DNA of 64,000 nt from Nocardia vaccinii NBRC 15922 (GTDB lineage Bacteria > Actinomycetota > Actinomycetes > Mycobacteriales > Mycobacteriaceae): assembly GCF_001613305.1 (NCBI RefSeq), contig NZ_BDCC01000058.1, positions 1 to 64,000 on the forward strand. Reading direction: 5' to 3'. A program made the position numbers and the translations under genes. The notes under the pieces are model-generated. The model saw nothing but the letters and a program-made list of their open reading frames with translations, was not told the DNA's origin and made no database searches. Shown one piece after another: positions 29,676 to 37,351 of this stretch; positions within the stretch are counted from its first letter, which is position 1; each line of letters begins with the position of its first letter.

Positions 29676-29761
29676 GGATTCGGATGTCGTCCCGGATGCT
29701 CGCCGCGGGCCGCCCCGGCTTCGGAATGCAGCCCGTCGTGTACGTCTCCTGGTGTGCTCAT
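29642..29761 (-). pseudogene. Truncated gene start divergent from TetR
   Basis: A strong start site (GAGGAGG, then seven bases, then ATG) opens MSTPGDVHDGLHSEAGAARG but meets a stop after 39 codons, right where the AT-rich ATP-grasp remnant begins. The Shine-Dalgarno sequence and the palindromes just upstream suggest this was the TetR-controlled divergent gene, now cut by a rearrangement. The body of the gene is lost, so its family is unknown. Confidence 0.45.
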
Positions 29762-29784
29762 CGCCGCCCTCCTCGGTATGTAGT

Positions 29785-29843
29785 TGATGATATCGTCACA
29801 TATGCCGTTGGCGTCAGTCAATGGTTCGTTGACGATATCGTCA
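29785..29843. promoter_or_regulatory. Twin TetR operators
   Basis: TGACGATATCGTCA at 29830-29843 is a perfect 14-bp palindrome. TGATGATATCGTCA at 29785-29798 is the same site with one change. They are spaced 45 bp centre to centre, between the TetR gene and the truncated divergent gene, as expected for autoregulation and control of the neighbour. Confidence 0.75.
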
Positions 29844-29882
29844 GTGGTACCGTGAGCTGTTCACGACGGGTGCGCGAGGAAG

Positions 29883-30524
29883 GTGGCGATCGACGTGGTC
29901 CGTCCCGACGGCCCCAGCCGTGCCGAGCGGCGCAAGGCCAACACTCGGGCGGCGTTGATCCGCGCCGGGCAGAAGCTCCTCGCCGAGGGCCGGACGAACG
30001 TATCGGTGCTCGAGATCACCACGACCGCGGACGTGGGCAACGGCTCCTTCTACAACCACTTCGCCACCAAGCACGAGTTGTTCGAGGCCGCCGTGGATGC
30101 GGTCCTGGAAGCCCACGGCACGCTCATGGACGAGCTGACCGCCCGGATCGACGACCCCGCGGAGGCATTCACACAGAGCTACCGGATGACGGGTCGGCTG
30201 TACCGCCGGGACCGTGAGTTCACCCTCGTCCTCCTGCAGCGCGGCACCCAGGTGCTCGGCTCGAATCACGGCGTCGTGCCGCGGGCCACCAGGGACCTCC
30301 GGGCAGCGATCGAAGCGGGCCGGTTCGGCGTCCAGGACGTCGACACCGCGATCGCCATGGTTGTCGGCGCATCCCTGGCTCTCGCGCAACTACTGCTCTC
30401 ACAGCCCGAGCGCGACGTCGGCGAGACCACCGATGAGATGACCCGACAGGTGTTGCGCGGCCTCGGACTGCCGGAGCGCGATATCGAGGAACTGTGTTCA
30501 CTTCCGCTCCCCGAGGTGGGGTGA
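29883..30524 (+). CDS. TetR/AcrR-family repressor
   Basis: 213 residues. The N-terminal helix-turn-helix (about 15-62) ends in VGNGSFYNHFATKHELF, the standard TetR recognition segment. The C-terminal ligand/dimer domain has no recognisable specificity. GTG start with AGGAA close upstream. Two palindromes lie in its promoter, so autorepression is likely. The divergent gene it probably controlled is truncated; the MFS pump beyond could also be a target. It is convergent with the GntR gene, with 24 bp between stops. Confidence 0.9.
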   Translation: MAIDVVRPDGPSRAERRKANTRAALIRAGQKLLAEGRTNVSVLEITTTADVGNGSFYNHFATKHELFEAAVDAVLEAHGTLMDELTARIDDPAEAFTQSYRMTGRLYRRDREFTLVLLQRGTQVLGSNHGVVPRATRDLRAAIEAGRFGVQDVDTAIAMVVGASLALAQLLLSQPERDVGETTDEMTRQVLRGLGLPERDIEELCSLPLPEVG

Positions 30525-30548
30525 CCGCGACCGAGGCTTGCGGACCGG

Positions 30549-31205
30549 TCAGTGGGTCGGGACGGTGGAGCTGTCCTCGTCGATGTCGAAGAGCTCACCG
30601 ATCAGGCCGCCGAGGAAACGGCGGTGCTGGGAGGAGATTTCGGCCGCGGCTTCGCCGTCGCCCGCCGCGCACAGCCTGATCAGGTTGTCGTGGTGCTCGA
30701 GCGCGTCCTGCCAGCCGCGCAGGCTGGAGAACTTGCGGTAGTAGATGCGGTGGATCTGCGGATGTACCTGCTGGATGAGACGTTTGAGCAACGGATTGCC
30801 GGCGGCGTCGACGATCACGCCGTGCAGGATGTCGTCGGCGGCGAGGGCCGCGCCGATATCGTCGGCCTTGATCGCCTGTGCCAGATCATCATTGGCGGTG
30901 CGCATGAGGACGATCATGTCGGCGGTGAGGTTGGGGACCCCGGTGCGGACGGCCAACTGGTCCAATACCTCGAGGACCGCCAGCGTCGCCTCGACATCGG
31001 CCCGGTGCAGCGGAGTGATCCGGGTGAAGGCGGCGGGTTTGGCCTCGACGAGTCCGGTGTCGATCAGCCGGGCCAGGGCCTCGCGAACCGGGGTGCGGCT
31101 CAGGCCCAGTTGATCGGCCAGGTCGCTGTCGCGAACCTTCGAACCAGGGGCGAGCTGACCGGTGACGATCGCGTCACAGATCCGATCGAACGCCACATCG
31201 CTCAT
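30549..31205 (-). CDS. GntR-family regulator, FCD (FadR-type) subgroup
   Basis: 218 residues. N-terminal winged helix (about 1-65; DSDLADQLGLSRTPVREALA). The FCD domain (75-210) has His residues at the expected metal/ligand positions (LHGVIVDAAGN, EHHDNL, SSQHRRFL). I prefer the ATG at 31205, with GGAG upstream. The ATG at 31235 lies inside an operator-like half palindrome and has no Shine-Dalgarno sequence. It is divergent from the CitE-like lyase and probably represses it until a carboxylic-acid ligand binds; this is inferred from subgroup and site layout. Confidence 0.92.
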   Translation of the reverse strand: MSDVAFDRICDAIVTGQLAPGSKVRDSDLADQLGLSRTPVREALARLIDTGLVEAKPAAFTRITPLHRADVEATLAVLEVLDQLAVRTGVPNLTADMIVLMRTANDDLAQAIKADDIGAALAADDILHGVIVDAAGNPLLKRLIQQVHPQIHRIYYRKFSSLRGWQDALEHHDNLIRLCAAGDGEAAAEISSQHRRFLGGLIGELFDIDEDSSTVPTH

Positions 31206-31226
31206 GCGTCGCCGCTCCACCCGGTC

Positions 31227-31316
31227 ACCCAACATATTGGATACTGTACGTCCGGCAAACCCTTGAAATACACGTGGCTTCGAGTGACGCTCTACACATC
31301 CAATATATTGGATGTG
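31227..31316. promoter_or_regulatory. GntR operator pair between regulator and lyase
   Basis: At 31295-31316 there is a perfect palindrome of 11-bp arms (CACATCCAATA and its complement) centred on TATA-like sequence. A related site, ACCCAACATATTGGAT, lies at 31227-31242 next to the regulator start and differs at two positions of the 16-bp core ATCCAATATATTGGAT. Two copies in a divergent promoter strongly suggest the GntR operator. Confidence 0.8.
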
Positions 31317-31396
31317 GTGTACTGTTCGACGCGGTTGGCGTACCGAATCTAATCCGCGCAGCGGGACAGCTGAGCGCCGAGAGGAAAGAAAACCGA

Positions 31397-32227
31397 ATGA
31401 CCCGTACGTCCGCGCCGCAGACCATCTCAGTCCCGGCGATCCACGCTCGCTCCTGGCTTCTGGTCCCGGGCTCGCGCCCCGATCGGTTCGACGACTCCAC
31501 GAATTCGGCAGCCGACGCCGTCATCTTCGATCTCGAGGACGGCGTCATCCCGTCCGCGAAAGCCGTTGCCCGCGAACATGTCACCGAATTCCTCAGCACC
31601 GGCGGCATCGGCTGGGTGCGGATCAACAACATCACCACCGCGGACTGGAGCACCGATCTGGCCGCACTCCGCGGCGTTCCCGGCCTCAGCGGCGTCATGC
31701 TCGCCAAGACCGAGTCCGCCGAGCAGGTCGATCGCACGGCCGCCGAACTCCCCGGCATCCCGGTCCTGGCCCTGGTCGAATCGGCGCGGGGTATCGAATT
31801 CGCCTTCGATATCGCCTCGGCCGATGCCACGATCCGATTGGCTTTCGGCACAGGCGATTTCCGTCGCGACACCAACGTCGGCGCGGATGCCCTGGCCTAT
31901 GCGCGCAGCCGCCTGGTGGTCGCCAGCCGGGCCGCCGAGATCGCGGGACCGATCGATGGTCCGTGCGTCACCGGTCCGGCGGACCTGCCCGCGGAACTGG
32001 CGGTGACCAAGTCGATGGGGATGAGCGGCAAGCTCTGCATGCATGCCCGCGATACCGCGGTGGTGAACCGGGCGCTGAGCCCACAACCCGACGAGGTCGC
32101 CTGGGCGGCGGAGACCATCGATCGGCTCGGCCCCGGGGGCGAGAACGTCGCCGACGGCAGCGATCTGCCCAAACTCGCCCGCGCCCACCGCATCAACCAC
32201 ATGGCCGACGTCTACACCGGAGCCTGA
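31397..32227 (+). CDS. HpcH/HpaI aldolase / citrate lyase beta (CitE)-like lyase
   Basis: 276 residues from the ATG at 31397 (GAGGAA upstream). TIM-barrel CitE fold: the N-terminal LLVPGSRPDRF, then DLEDGV with Asp/Glu metal ligands, then LVESARGI, then the FGTGDFRRD segment. Enzymes of this family split or form CoA esters of 3-hydroxy-dicarboxylic acids (citramalyl-CoA, malyl-CoA and relatives). The exact substrate cannot be read here. It is a stand-alone gene under the divergent GntR. Its 3' end overlaps that of the WS/DGAT gene by 16 bp, tail to tail. Confidence 0.9.
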   Translation: MTRTSAPQTISVPAIHARSWLLVPGSRPDRFDDSTNSAADAVIFDLEDGVIPSAKAVAREHVTEFLSTGGIGWVRINNITTADWSTDLAALRGVPGLSGVMLAKTESAEQVDRTAAELPGIPVLALVESARGIEFAFDIASADATIRLAFGTGDFRRDTNVGADALAYARSRLVVASRAAEIAGPIDGPCVTGPADLPAELAVTKSMGMSGKLCMHARDTAVVNRALSPQPDEVAWAAETIDRLGPGGENVADGSDLPKLARAHRINHMADVYTGA

Positions 32228-33621
32228 TCAGCGCGGATCTCGGGTGCCGGGGCGGAATTGCGGCGAGGCGCCCCGCCCGCTCCGCGGTGCCCGCGGGCGT
32301 GGGCCAGTAACACCGCGATCTCGGTCGCGATACCGGTGGCCAGCGCCTCGATATCCGGGGTGCTGTCGTAGTCGCCGGTGATACCGAAGATCAATCGGCC
32401 TTCATAGCTCAGGATGGCGATCGTGGTCCGCAGCCGCATGGCGATCGGAATACACGGCCAGATTTCGATCACCTTGCGGCCCTGCATCGTCAGGGGATGC
32501 CGGGGGCCGGGAACGTTGGTCGCCAATGCGCCGATGCCGCGCTGCGGGAACCGCGTCGCCAGCCGGAACGTCCACGCCACCAACGCGAACGGGATCCGGT
32601 CGGCGAGCGCCAGCAACGACTTCTCGGCTTCGGCCTCGCCACGGGCGCGATGCCGTCCGATCCTGTCGTGCACGGACAACAACCGCTCGACGGGGTCGTC
32701 CATCTCGATCGGCAGGTGCGGGAGCATAGCCGAGACACGGTTGTCCAGAACGTTTTTCGCGTCCGCGGCCCGGGTCGCCACCGGGACCAGGACCCGCAGT
32801 CCGCGCACCGCCGGACGCTCGCCGCGAGCGAGCAGCAGTCGTCGGTAGGCGGCGGCGATGGCGGCGACGGCCACATCGTTGACACTGACGTCGAAGACGG
32901 CGCCGATCTCGCGTACCTCCGACAAGCTCGTCCGTGCGAGGGCGTAGCGGCGCTGCTGTCCGATCGGCCCGTTCAGCGAGGTCCGCACGGCGGGCCGCAC
33001 CACCGCGTACAGCACCGGCGCCAGGGTACGCACGGTCGCGGCTGCCCATCCGGGTACCGCGAAGGGCAGTCTGGCGGCCGTCGCCAGTGTGCCGAAAAGT
33101 TCTGGGCGCGAATGGTTTTCCGTCTCCGCACGCTGAACCGTCGCGCCGCCGTCGGGGGCGTCGCAGAAGCTCTCGAACAACGAGATGCCCGAAAGCCCGT
33201 CCACCATACTGTGATGCGCCTTGATGAGCACCGCCCAGCGATCGCCGCACACGCGCTCCACGGCGACGATCTCCCACAGCGGATGATCCCGATCGAGTCG
33301 CCGCGTCAACTCGGTGGCGACCAGCTCCCGCAACGACGCCTCGTCCGCGGGGTCCGGTAGCGCCGCCCACCGAATGTGATGTGCCAGATCGAAATTCGGG
33401 TCCTCCTCCCACACGGCCGAGGCGATGTCGAGCGGCGCCCGTCGCATGCGCTGGCGAAGCCGCGGATCGCGCGGCAGTCCCGCTGCCATGCCCGACAGGA
33501 ACTCCGCGCGGCCCGGACAGGGCCCATCGATTATCGCCACCGCGCCGATCGCCAGACTGATCCGCCGATCGGCGTCCTCCAGCTCCATGAATCCCATATC
33601 CAGCGGGCTCGGTTCAGTCAT
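32212..33621 (-). CDS. WS/DGAT wax ester synthase / diacylglycerol acyltransferase
   Basis: 469 residues, the usual size. The catalytic HHSMVDG (HHxxxDG) lies near residue 135. The N-terminal acyltransferase half and the C-terminal WS_DGAT half (the PLTMQGRKVIEIWPCIP region) are both present. The enzyme joins fatty acyl-CoA to diacylglycerol or long-chain alcohols at the membrane to make storage lipid, and is typically present in many copies in Nocardia and Mycobacterium. It stands alone between the CitE-like gene and the stress protein. Confidence 0.93.
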   Translation of the reverse strand: MTEPSPLDMGFMELEDADRRISLAIGAVAIIDGPCPGRAEFLSGMAAGLPRDPRLRQRMRRAPLDIASAVWEEDPNFDLAHHIRWAALPDPADEASLRELVATELTRRLDRDHPLWEIVAVERVCGDRWAVLIKAHHSMVDGLSGISLFESFCDAPDGGATVQRAETENHSRPELFGTLATAARLPFAVPGWAAATVRTLAPVLYAVVRPAVRTSLNGPIGQQRRYALARTSLSEVREIGAVFDVSVNDVAVAAIAAAYRRLLLARGERPAVRGLRVLVPVATRAADAKNVLDNRVSAMLPHLPIEMDDPVERLLSVHDRIGRHRARGEAEAEKSLLALADRIPFALVAWTFRLATRFPQRGIGALATNVPGPRHPLTMQGRKVIEIWPCIPIAMRLRTTIAILSYEGRLIFGITGDYDSTPDIEALATGIATEIAVLLAHARGHRGAGGAPRRNSAPAPEIRADQAPV

Positions 33622-33663
33622 GACGAACGCCTTCGGACAGCCGCCGCGACCGGCCTGCCGTGA

Positions 33664-33885
33664 CTACAGAGCTGCCGCTTCCATCCAGAATCGTCGGACC
33701 CGGCCGGTTCCGGGCGGAAGATGCCGAAGTAACCGCCGAGGAGGACGTTCGACACCGATCCGAGCCGACACGCGCCGCACAAGGCTGATCATGGCCCGGG
33801 CCAGCATCGACGACAGCTGGGCAGCCCGGGTCGCCGGTCGTCCGAGTAGAACCCGCGCACCGGCCGGCCTGCACGCTGTCGTCAT
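33664..33885 (-). CDS. Small Arg-rich ORF coupled to the universal stress protein
   Basis: 73 residues starting at an ATG that overlaps the stop of the universal stress protein as ATGA. It is rich in Arg and Ala with no recognised domain. It sits in an otherwise empty 260-bp gap (33622-33881). The overlap favours translation, but composition alone could arise by chance in GC-rich DNA. Confidence 0.25.
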   Translation of the reverse strand: MTTACRPAGARVLLGRPATRAAQLSSMLARAMISLVRRVSARIGVERPPRRLLRHLPPGTGRVRRFWMEAAAL

Positions 33886-34775
33886 TCGATGGCGGCATCG
33901 CCGCAGACCAGGACCGGACACCGGGCGCGATGCAACAGATCGCGGCTGGTGGATCCCAGGAACACCGCGGCGGCGCTCTCCCTCGACCGGCTACCCACGA
34001 CCACCAACTGGGCCTGCGCGCTCGCACGGACCAGGACCGGAACCGCGGGCCCGGGCACTGCCGATTCGATGACCGGCACGGCGGGGAATTTCCGCCGCCA
34101 GTCGGACACGGACTCCGACAGCAGAGCGCGGGCGGCGTCCTGGGCGCCCACATGCCGACCGATCGGTTCGATCCCGGGTGGCCAGGAGTGCACCGCCCGC
34201 ACCGGCACCCCGAATGCCGCCGCCAGCTCGAACGCGTGCCCGATCGCCGGGTCGCTGAGCCGGGTACCGTCCACCCCTACCGCGACCGCGAGCCGCCGTG
34301 GGATCGGACGCCCCACCGTGCCGCGCCACACCACGACCGGGCAGTGTGCCCGGGTAACCAGATGCATCGTGGTGCGCCCGATCAGACCGGTTCCCAGCAC
34401 TGTGTGCATGCCGACCACCAGGTAGCGCGCCCGCTCGCTGCGCTCGACGAGCGTCGAATCGGTTGCGCCATAACCGCGTTCGAATCCGATATCGAGGTCA
34501 TCGACGCTGGTTCGCACCAACTCGGCGGTCTGCTCGACGATCCCGTCCGGGTCCGGCCGCGCGCCCCGGGAGCGGACGCTGACCCCCGCGGGCTCGGGAC
34601 GCGGCACCACATGCACGATCGACAACGGCGCACGCAACGCACCGGCGAGATATCCGGCCCAGCGAGCGGCGTTCAACGAGACCGTCGTCCCGTCGACACC
34701 GACCACGACCGCACTCCGGTCCGTCCGCGGCGTCACCGGAGAGTCCGTTTGCGATTGGTGGCCGGCGCATTCCAT
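33882..34775 (-). CDS. Universal stress protein, two tandem UspA domains
   Basis: 297 residues from the ATG at 34775 (GGGAG upstream). Domain 1 spans about 20-160 and domain 2 about 165-297. Both begin with the hydrophobic strand ending VGVDG and end with a CPVVV/CPVLV strand. The nucleotide-binding loops read GMHTVLGTGLIGRTT and GSRSRESAAAVFLGSTS, variants of G2xG9xG(S/T). Tandem USPs of this type in actinomycetes respond to dormancy and redox signals. An in-frame extension to 34865 lacks a Shine-Dalgarno sequence and looks unrelated. Confidence 0.92.
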   Translation of the reverse strand: MECAGHQSQTDSPVTPRTDRSAVVVGVDGTTVSLNAARWAGYLAGALRAPLSIVHVVPRPEPAGVSVRSRGARPDPDGIVEQTAELVRTSVDDLDIGFERGYGATDSTLVERSERARYLVVGMHTVLGTGLIGRTTMHLVTRAHCPVVVWRGTVGRPIPRRLAVAVGVDGTRLSDPAIGHAFELAAAFGVPVRAVHSWPPGIEPIGRHVGAQDAARALLSESVSDWRRKFPAVPVIESAVPGPAVPVLVRASAQAQLVVVGSRSRESAAAVFLGSTSRDLLHRARCPVLVCGDAAIE

Positions 34776-35077
34776 CCCAGCTCCCTGCGCCGTCGCTGTC
34801 GCCGCTCGGTTCGACAGCGGATCCGCACCGGAGGCGGTCCGATCGGCAGCGTATCCACCCGACATCGTTCGATGATCGACCGATCGAGAGGTTGATCACA
34901 GTATCGAAAGTCCTTACCGCCGTGACCATCCGTCCGATTCCGGGCCCGGCCCGCCGTGACGTTCGTCTCTGCGGACGAGGGCCTTCCGGCTCGCGCACCC
35001 GGCGGACCAGGACGGCCCACCGCGCGATCGGCCGCCGGGTCGGGGCGAAAAGCGGTCCTCGGTGGCGTGGCGCGGCG
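34776..35077. other. Intergenic, nothing recognised
   Basis: A 300-bp gap between the stress protein start and the end of the binding lipoprotein. No ORF with coding character, no clear hairpin with a T-run. Confidence 0.5.
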
Positions 35078-36121
35078 CTACGAATGCTGGGCCGGGGTGT
35101 TGAACTTGTTGGTGTAGAACTTGCGCACGTCGAGTTGGCCGTGGACGGCGCCGGTGTCGCGGAGCCAGCCCTCCCAGCGAGTGAAGTCCTGGTCGGAGAT
35201 GGCGCCGTATTTCGCGGGGACGCCGACCGAGAGCCAGTACTTCAGGGTGGAGGTGTTCTCGCCCGCGCGGTGCCGCCCATCGATGATCCGGGTCATCCTT
35301 GCGATCACCTGGTCGCGCGGGGTATCGCGTTCCCATTCGATCGCCTTGGCCACGCCGGTGGTGAAGGTGCGCACGGCGTCGGCGTTCTCGGCGATCACGT
35401 CGTTGCGGAAAACGTACGGCCCGCCGTTGATCGGGCCGCCGTACTCGTCGAGTTCGGTGAAGACCGGGCGCAGGCCGCCGACCGCGAGCGCGCGCTGCTG
35501 GAACTGCCCGCTCAGCGACGCGGCGTCGACCTGGCCCTTGCGGACCGCGTCCTCGATATTCGGCGGCGGCAGCGCGATCAACTGAACGGATTCGATCTGG
35601 TCCTGGCTCAGTCCGGCCTTGGCGAGCGCGTCGTGGATATCGGCCTCGTTCTGACCACCCAGCGTATTCACGCCGACTTTCTTCCCGACCAGATCGGCGG
35701 CGGTGCGGATCGGGCTGTTATCGGGCACGTAGTAGCCCTGGAACGACTTCTCGTCCGACCCGTAGTAGTTGATCACCGCTGTGATCGGTGCACCGGCGCT
35801 GATCAGCTTCGCGACGGCGCCGGCGAAGGCACCACCGAAATCGATCTGTCCGGTGGCCGCGGTCTGGATTTCCTGCGGCCCGCTGATGGTATTGCCCGAC
35901 CACCGGAGTTCGACCTTGCCGTTGAAGAATCCCAGGCTCTCGGCCAGTTCGGGCAGGGTCACCTGATCGGTCCAGCCCAGGTATCGCAGTGTGGTGACAC
36001 CGTTTTCCGAATGCACCGAATCCCCCTTCCCGCAGGCGGTCAGCGGCAGCCCCAAGGCGGCGACCGCGGCCAGTACGGCGACGGCCCGGAGACGGGAGTT
36101 CCGAAAACGGTTCGGCTTCAC
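35078..36121 (-). CDS. ABC-type substrate-binding lipoprotein (NMT1/SsuA/TauA-like)
   Basis: 347 residues. Signal peptide with Arg/Asn n-region, hydrophobic core and lipobox LTAC (Cys about 30). The mature part follows the NMT1/OMP31 pattern: LPELAESLGFF near 55, ISGPQEIQTAATGQIDFGGA near 78, VGVNTLGGQNEADIHDAL in the middle. The family binds nitrate, sulfonates, taurine or thiamine-precursor-like ligands. GTG start with GAGAGGAA upstream. No permease or ATPase gene lies beside it in the window, so it must use distant partners or act otherwise. A copy of the cluster motif lies about 150 bp upstream. Confidence 0.92.
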   Translation of the reverse strand: MKPNRFRNSRLRAVAVLAAVAALGLPLTACGKGDSVHSENGVTTLRYLGWTDQVTLPELAESLGFFNGKVELRWSGNTISGPQEIQTAATGQIDFGGAFAGAVAKLISAGAPITAVINYYGSDEKSFQGYYVPDNSPIRTAADLVGKKVGVNTLGGQNEADIHDALAKAGLSQDQIESVQLIALPPPNIEDAVRKGQVDAASLSGQFQQRALAVGGLRPVFTELDEYGGPINGGPYVFRNDVIAENADAVRTFTTGVAKAIEWERDTPRDQVIARMTRIIDGRHRAGENTSTLKYWLSVGVPAKYGAISDQDFTRWEGWLRDTGAVHGQLDVRKFYTNKFNTPAQHS

Positions 36122-36267
36122 AACAGTTCCTCTCGATACGCCGCGCGGACGACGAGCGCAGCTCCTCCGCGCGCCGGCTCATGGTAGGGCGATCGACCGG
36201 CCCTGCCCGCCCGTTGTATTCAGCCTGATCGAAACCCTGCCTCCGAGCCGGATCCGACGACCACTTG

Positions 36268-36287
36268 GGATCAAATATTTGGTTGAG
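36268..36287 (-). promoter_or_regulatory. Cluster motif copy E
   Basis: On the minus strand the sequence reads CAACCAAATATTTGATCC, matching the first half of the motif seen upstream of the amidohydrolase and SDR remnant. It contains the palindrome CAAATATTTG. It overlaps the stop of the SDR gene and sits upstream of the binding lipoprotein. The second half of the motif is not conserved. Confidence 0.45.
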
Positions 36288-37170
36288 CACGATCCGATTC
36301 GGACCGCAGGCCGCCGAAACGCGGAATCCCGAGCAGCAGCCGGGTCATCTGGTGCATTATCCGATTCGGCAGTAATCCATTGGCCAACAACAGTATTCGA
36401 GCATCAGGGCCCACCGGGCGACGGGCGTAGGCACGGCTGTCCGCCAGCGCCGCGGCCAGGCCGCCGACGAAACGTTCCGGCGGCCGAGCGGCGCGCGCCA
36501 TGAGGAGACGGCCGCGGCGATCGATCGTGCGATGCAGGCGGGCGTAGGGTCCGTCGAGGTCGCGGGCGTCGGTGGTGCCCGCATCGGTGATGATGTCGGT
36601 CGCATAGGTGCCGGCGATCAGCACCGTGACGCCGATGCCGAATGGCGACACCTCACCGGCCATCGCCTCGCCCCACCGTTCGACCGCACCTTTGACCGCG
36701 GAATACGTTGCGGTAGCTGGCATTCCGCGCACCCCGGCCTCGCTGGAGACGAGCACGATGCGCCCGTGCCCGGCCGCGCGCATGGCGGGCAGCAGCGCCC
36801 TGGTGAGCGCCACCGGACCGAACAGGTTGGTCGCGAACATCCTCTCCCACAGCGCGATCGGCGTCTCCTCGACCATTCCGGCCGCGGAGATCCCGGCATT
36901 GTGAACCAGCGCATCCGGCGCACCCGCGAGCTCGAGGATCTCCTTCGCGGCCCGCTCGATCGATGGCGGTTCGGTCAGATCCAGCGCGACGCCGACCAGT
37001 CGGGCATCCCCCGGCGCGGCGCCGGTCGACTCCCGCAGGCGCTCCAGCCCCGCGTCCACCGAGCGCATGGCAGCGATCACCCGCCAGCCCCGGTGGTACA
37101 GGTGGACGGCCGAAGCGAGCCCGAGCCCCCTCGAGGCTCCGGTGACGACGACGGTGCGCGACTCGGCCAT
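36271..37170 (-). CDS. Short-chain dehydrogenase/reductase (SDR)
   Basis: 299 residues, classical SDR. The NAD(P)-binding motif TGASRGLG is at about 10-17, NAG at about 89-91, catalytic Ser in VLVSSEAG and YSAVK further on. The C-terminal 90 residues are longer than usual and end with Leu-rich segments that may touch the membrane (ILLLANGLLPNRI). The substrate cannot be read. Its promoter faces that of the amidohydrolase across 180 bp that include a motif copy. It may supply an oxidation step in the cluster. Confidence 0.92.
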   Translation of the reverse strand: MAESRTVVVTGASRGLGLASAVHLYHRGWRVIAAMRSVDAGLERLRESTGAAPGDARLVGVALDLTEPPSIERAAKEILELAGAPDALVHNAGISAAGMVEETPIALWERMFATNLFGPVALTRALLPAMRAAGHGRIVLVSSEAGVRGMPATATYSAVKGAVERWGEAMAGEVSPFGIGVTVLIAGTYATDIITDAGTTDARDLDGPYARLHRTIDRRGRLLMARAARPPERFVGGLAAALADSRAYARRPVGPDARILLLANGLLPNRIMHQMTRLLLGIPRFGGLRSESDRAQPNI

Positions 37171-37239
37171 GTGCTCACTCCTAGCCCGGATCTGCTGATG
37201 TCCGGATTCTATTCACTTACGGCACAGCACAATAGCCTG

Positions 37240-37268
37240 TTGACCAAATATCTGTTCCGGACTACAGT
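37240..37268 (+). promoter_or_regulatory. Amidohydrolase promoter with cluster motif copy A
   Basis: TTGACC at 37240-37245, 17 bp, then TACAGT at 37263-37268: a good -35/-10 pair pointing to the amidohydrolase, 84 bp from its ATG. The spacer holds AAATATCTGTTCCGG, the shared cluster motif, so a regulator binding it would sit between -35 and -10. Confidence 0.7.
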
Positions 37269-37351
37269 CCAGATCAGCGGCGGTCCGCGAACGGGTCGTG
37301 TTCGGATTTCGCGCCACGGGACCACCCGCAGAGCCCGAACAGGAGTGCAGC

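Noticed and set aside
32402..33412. Alternative minus-strand frame within the WS/DGAT gene
   Set aside because: Arg/Gly-rich shadow; the HHSMVDG frame is the real one.
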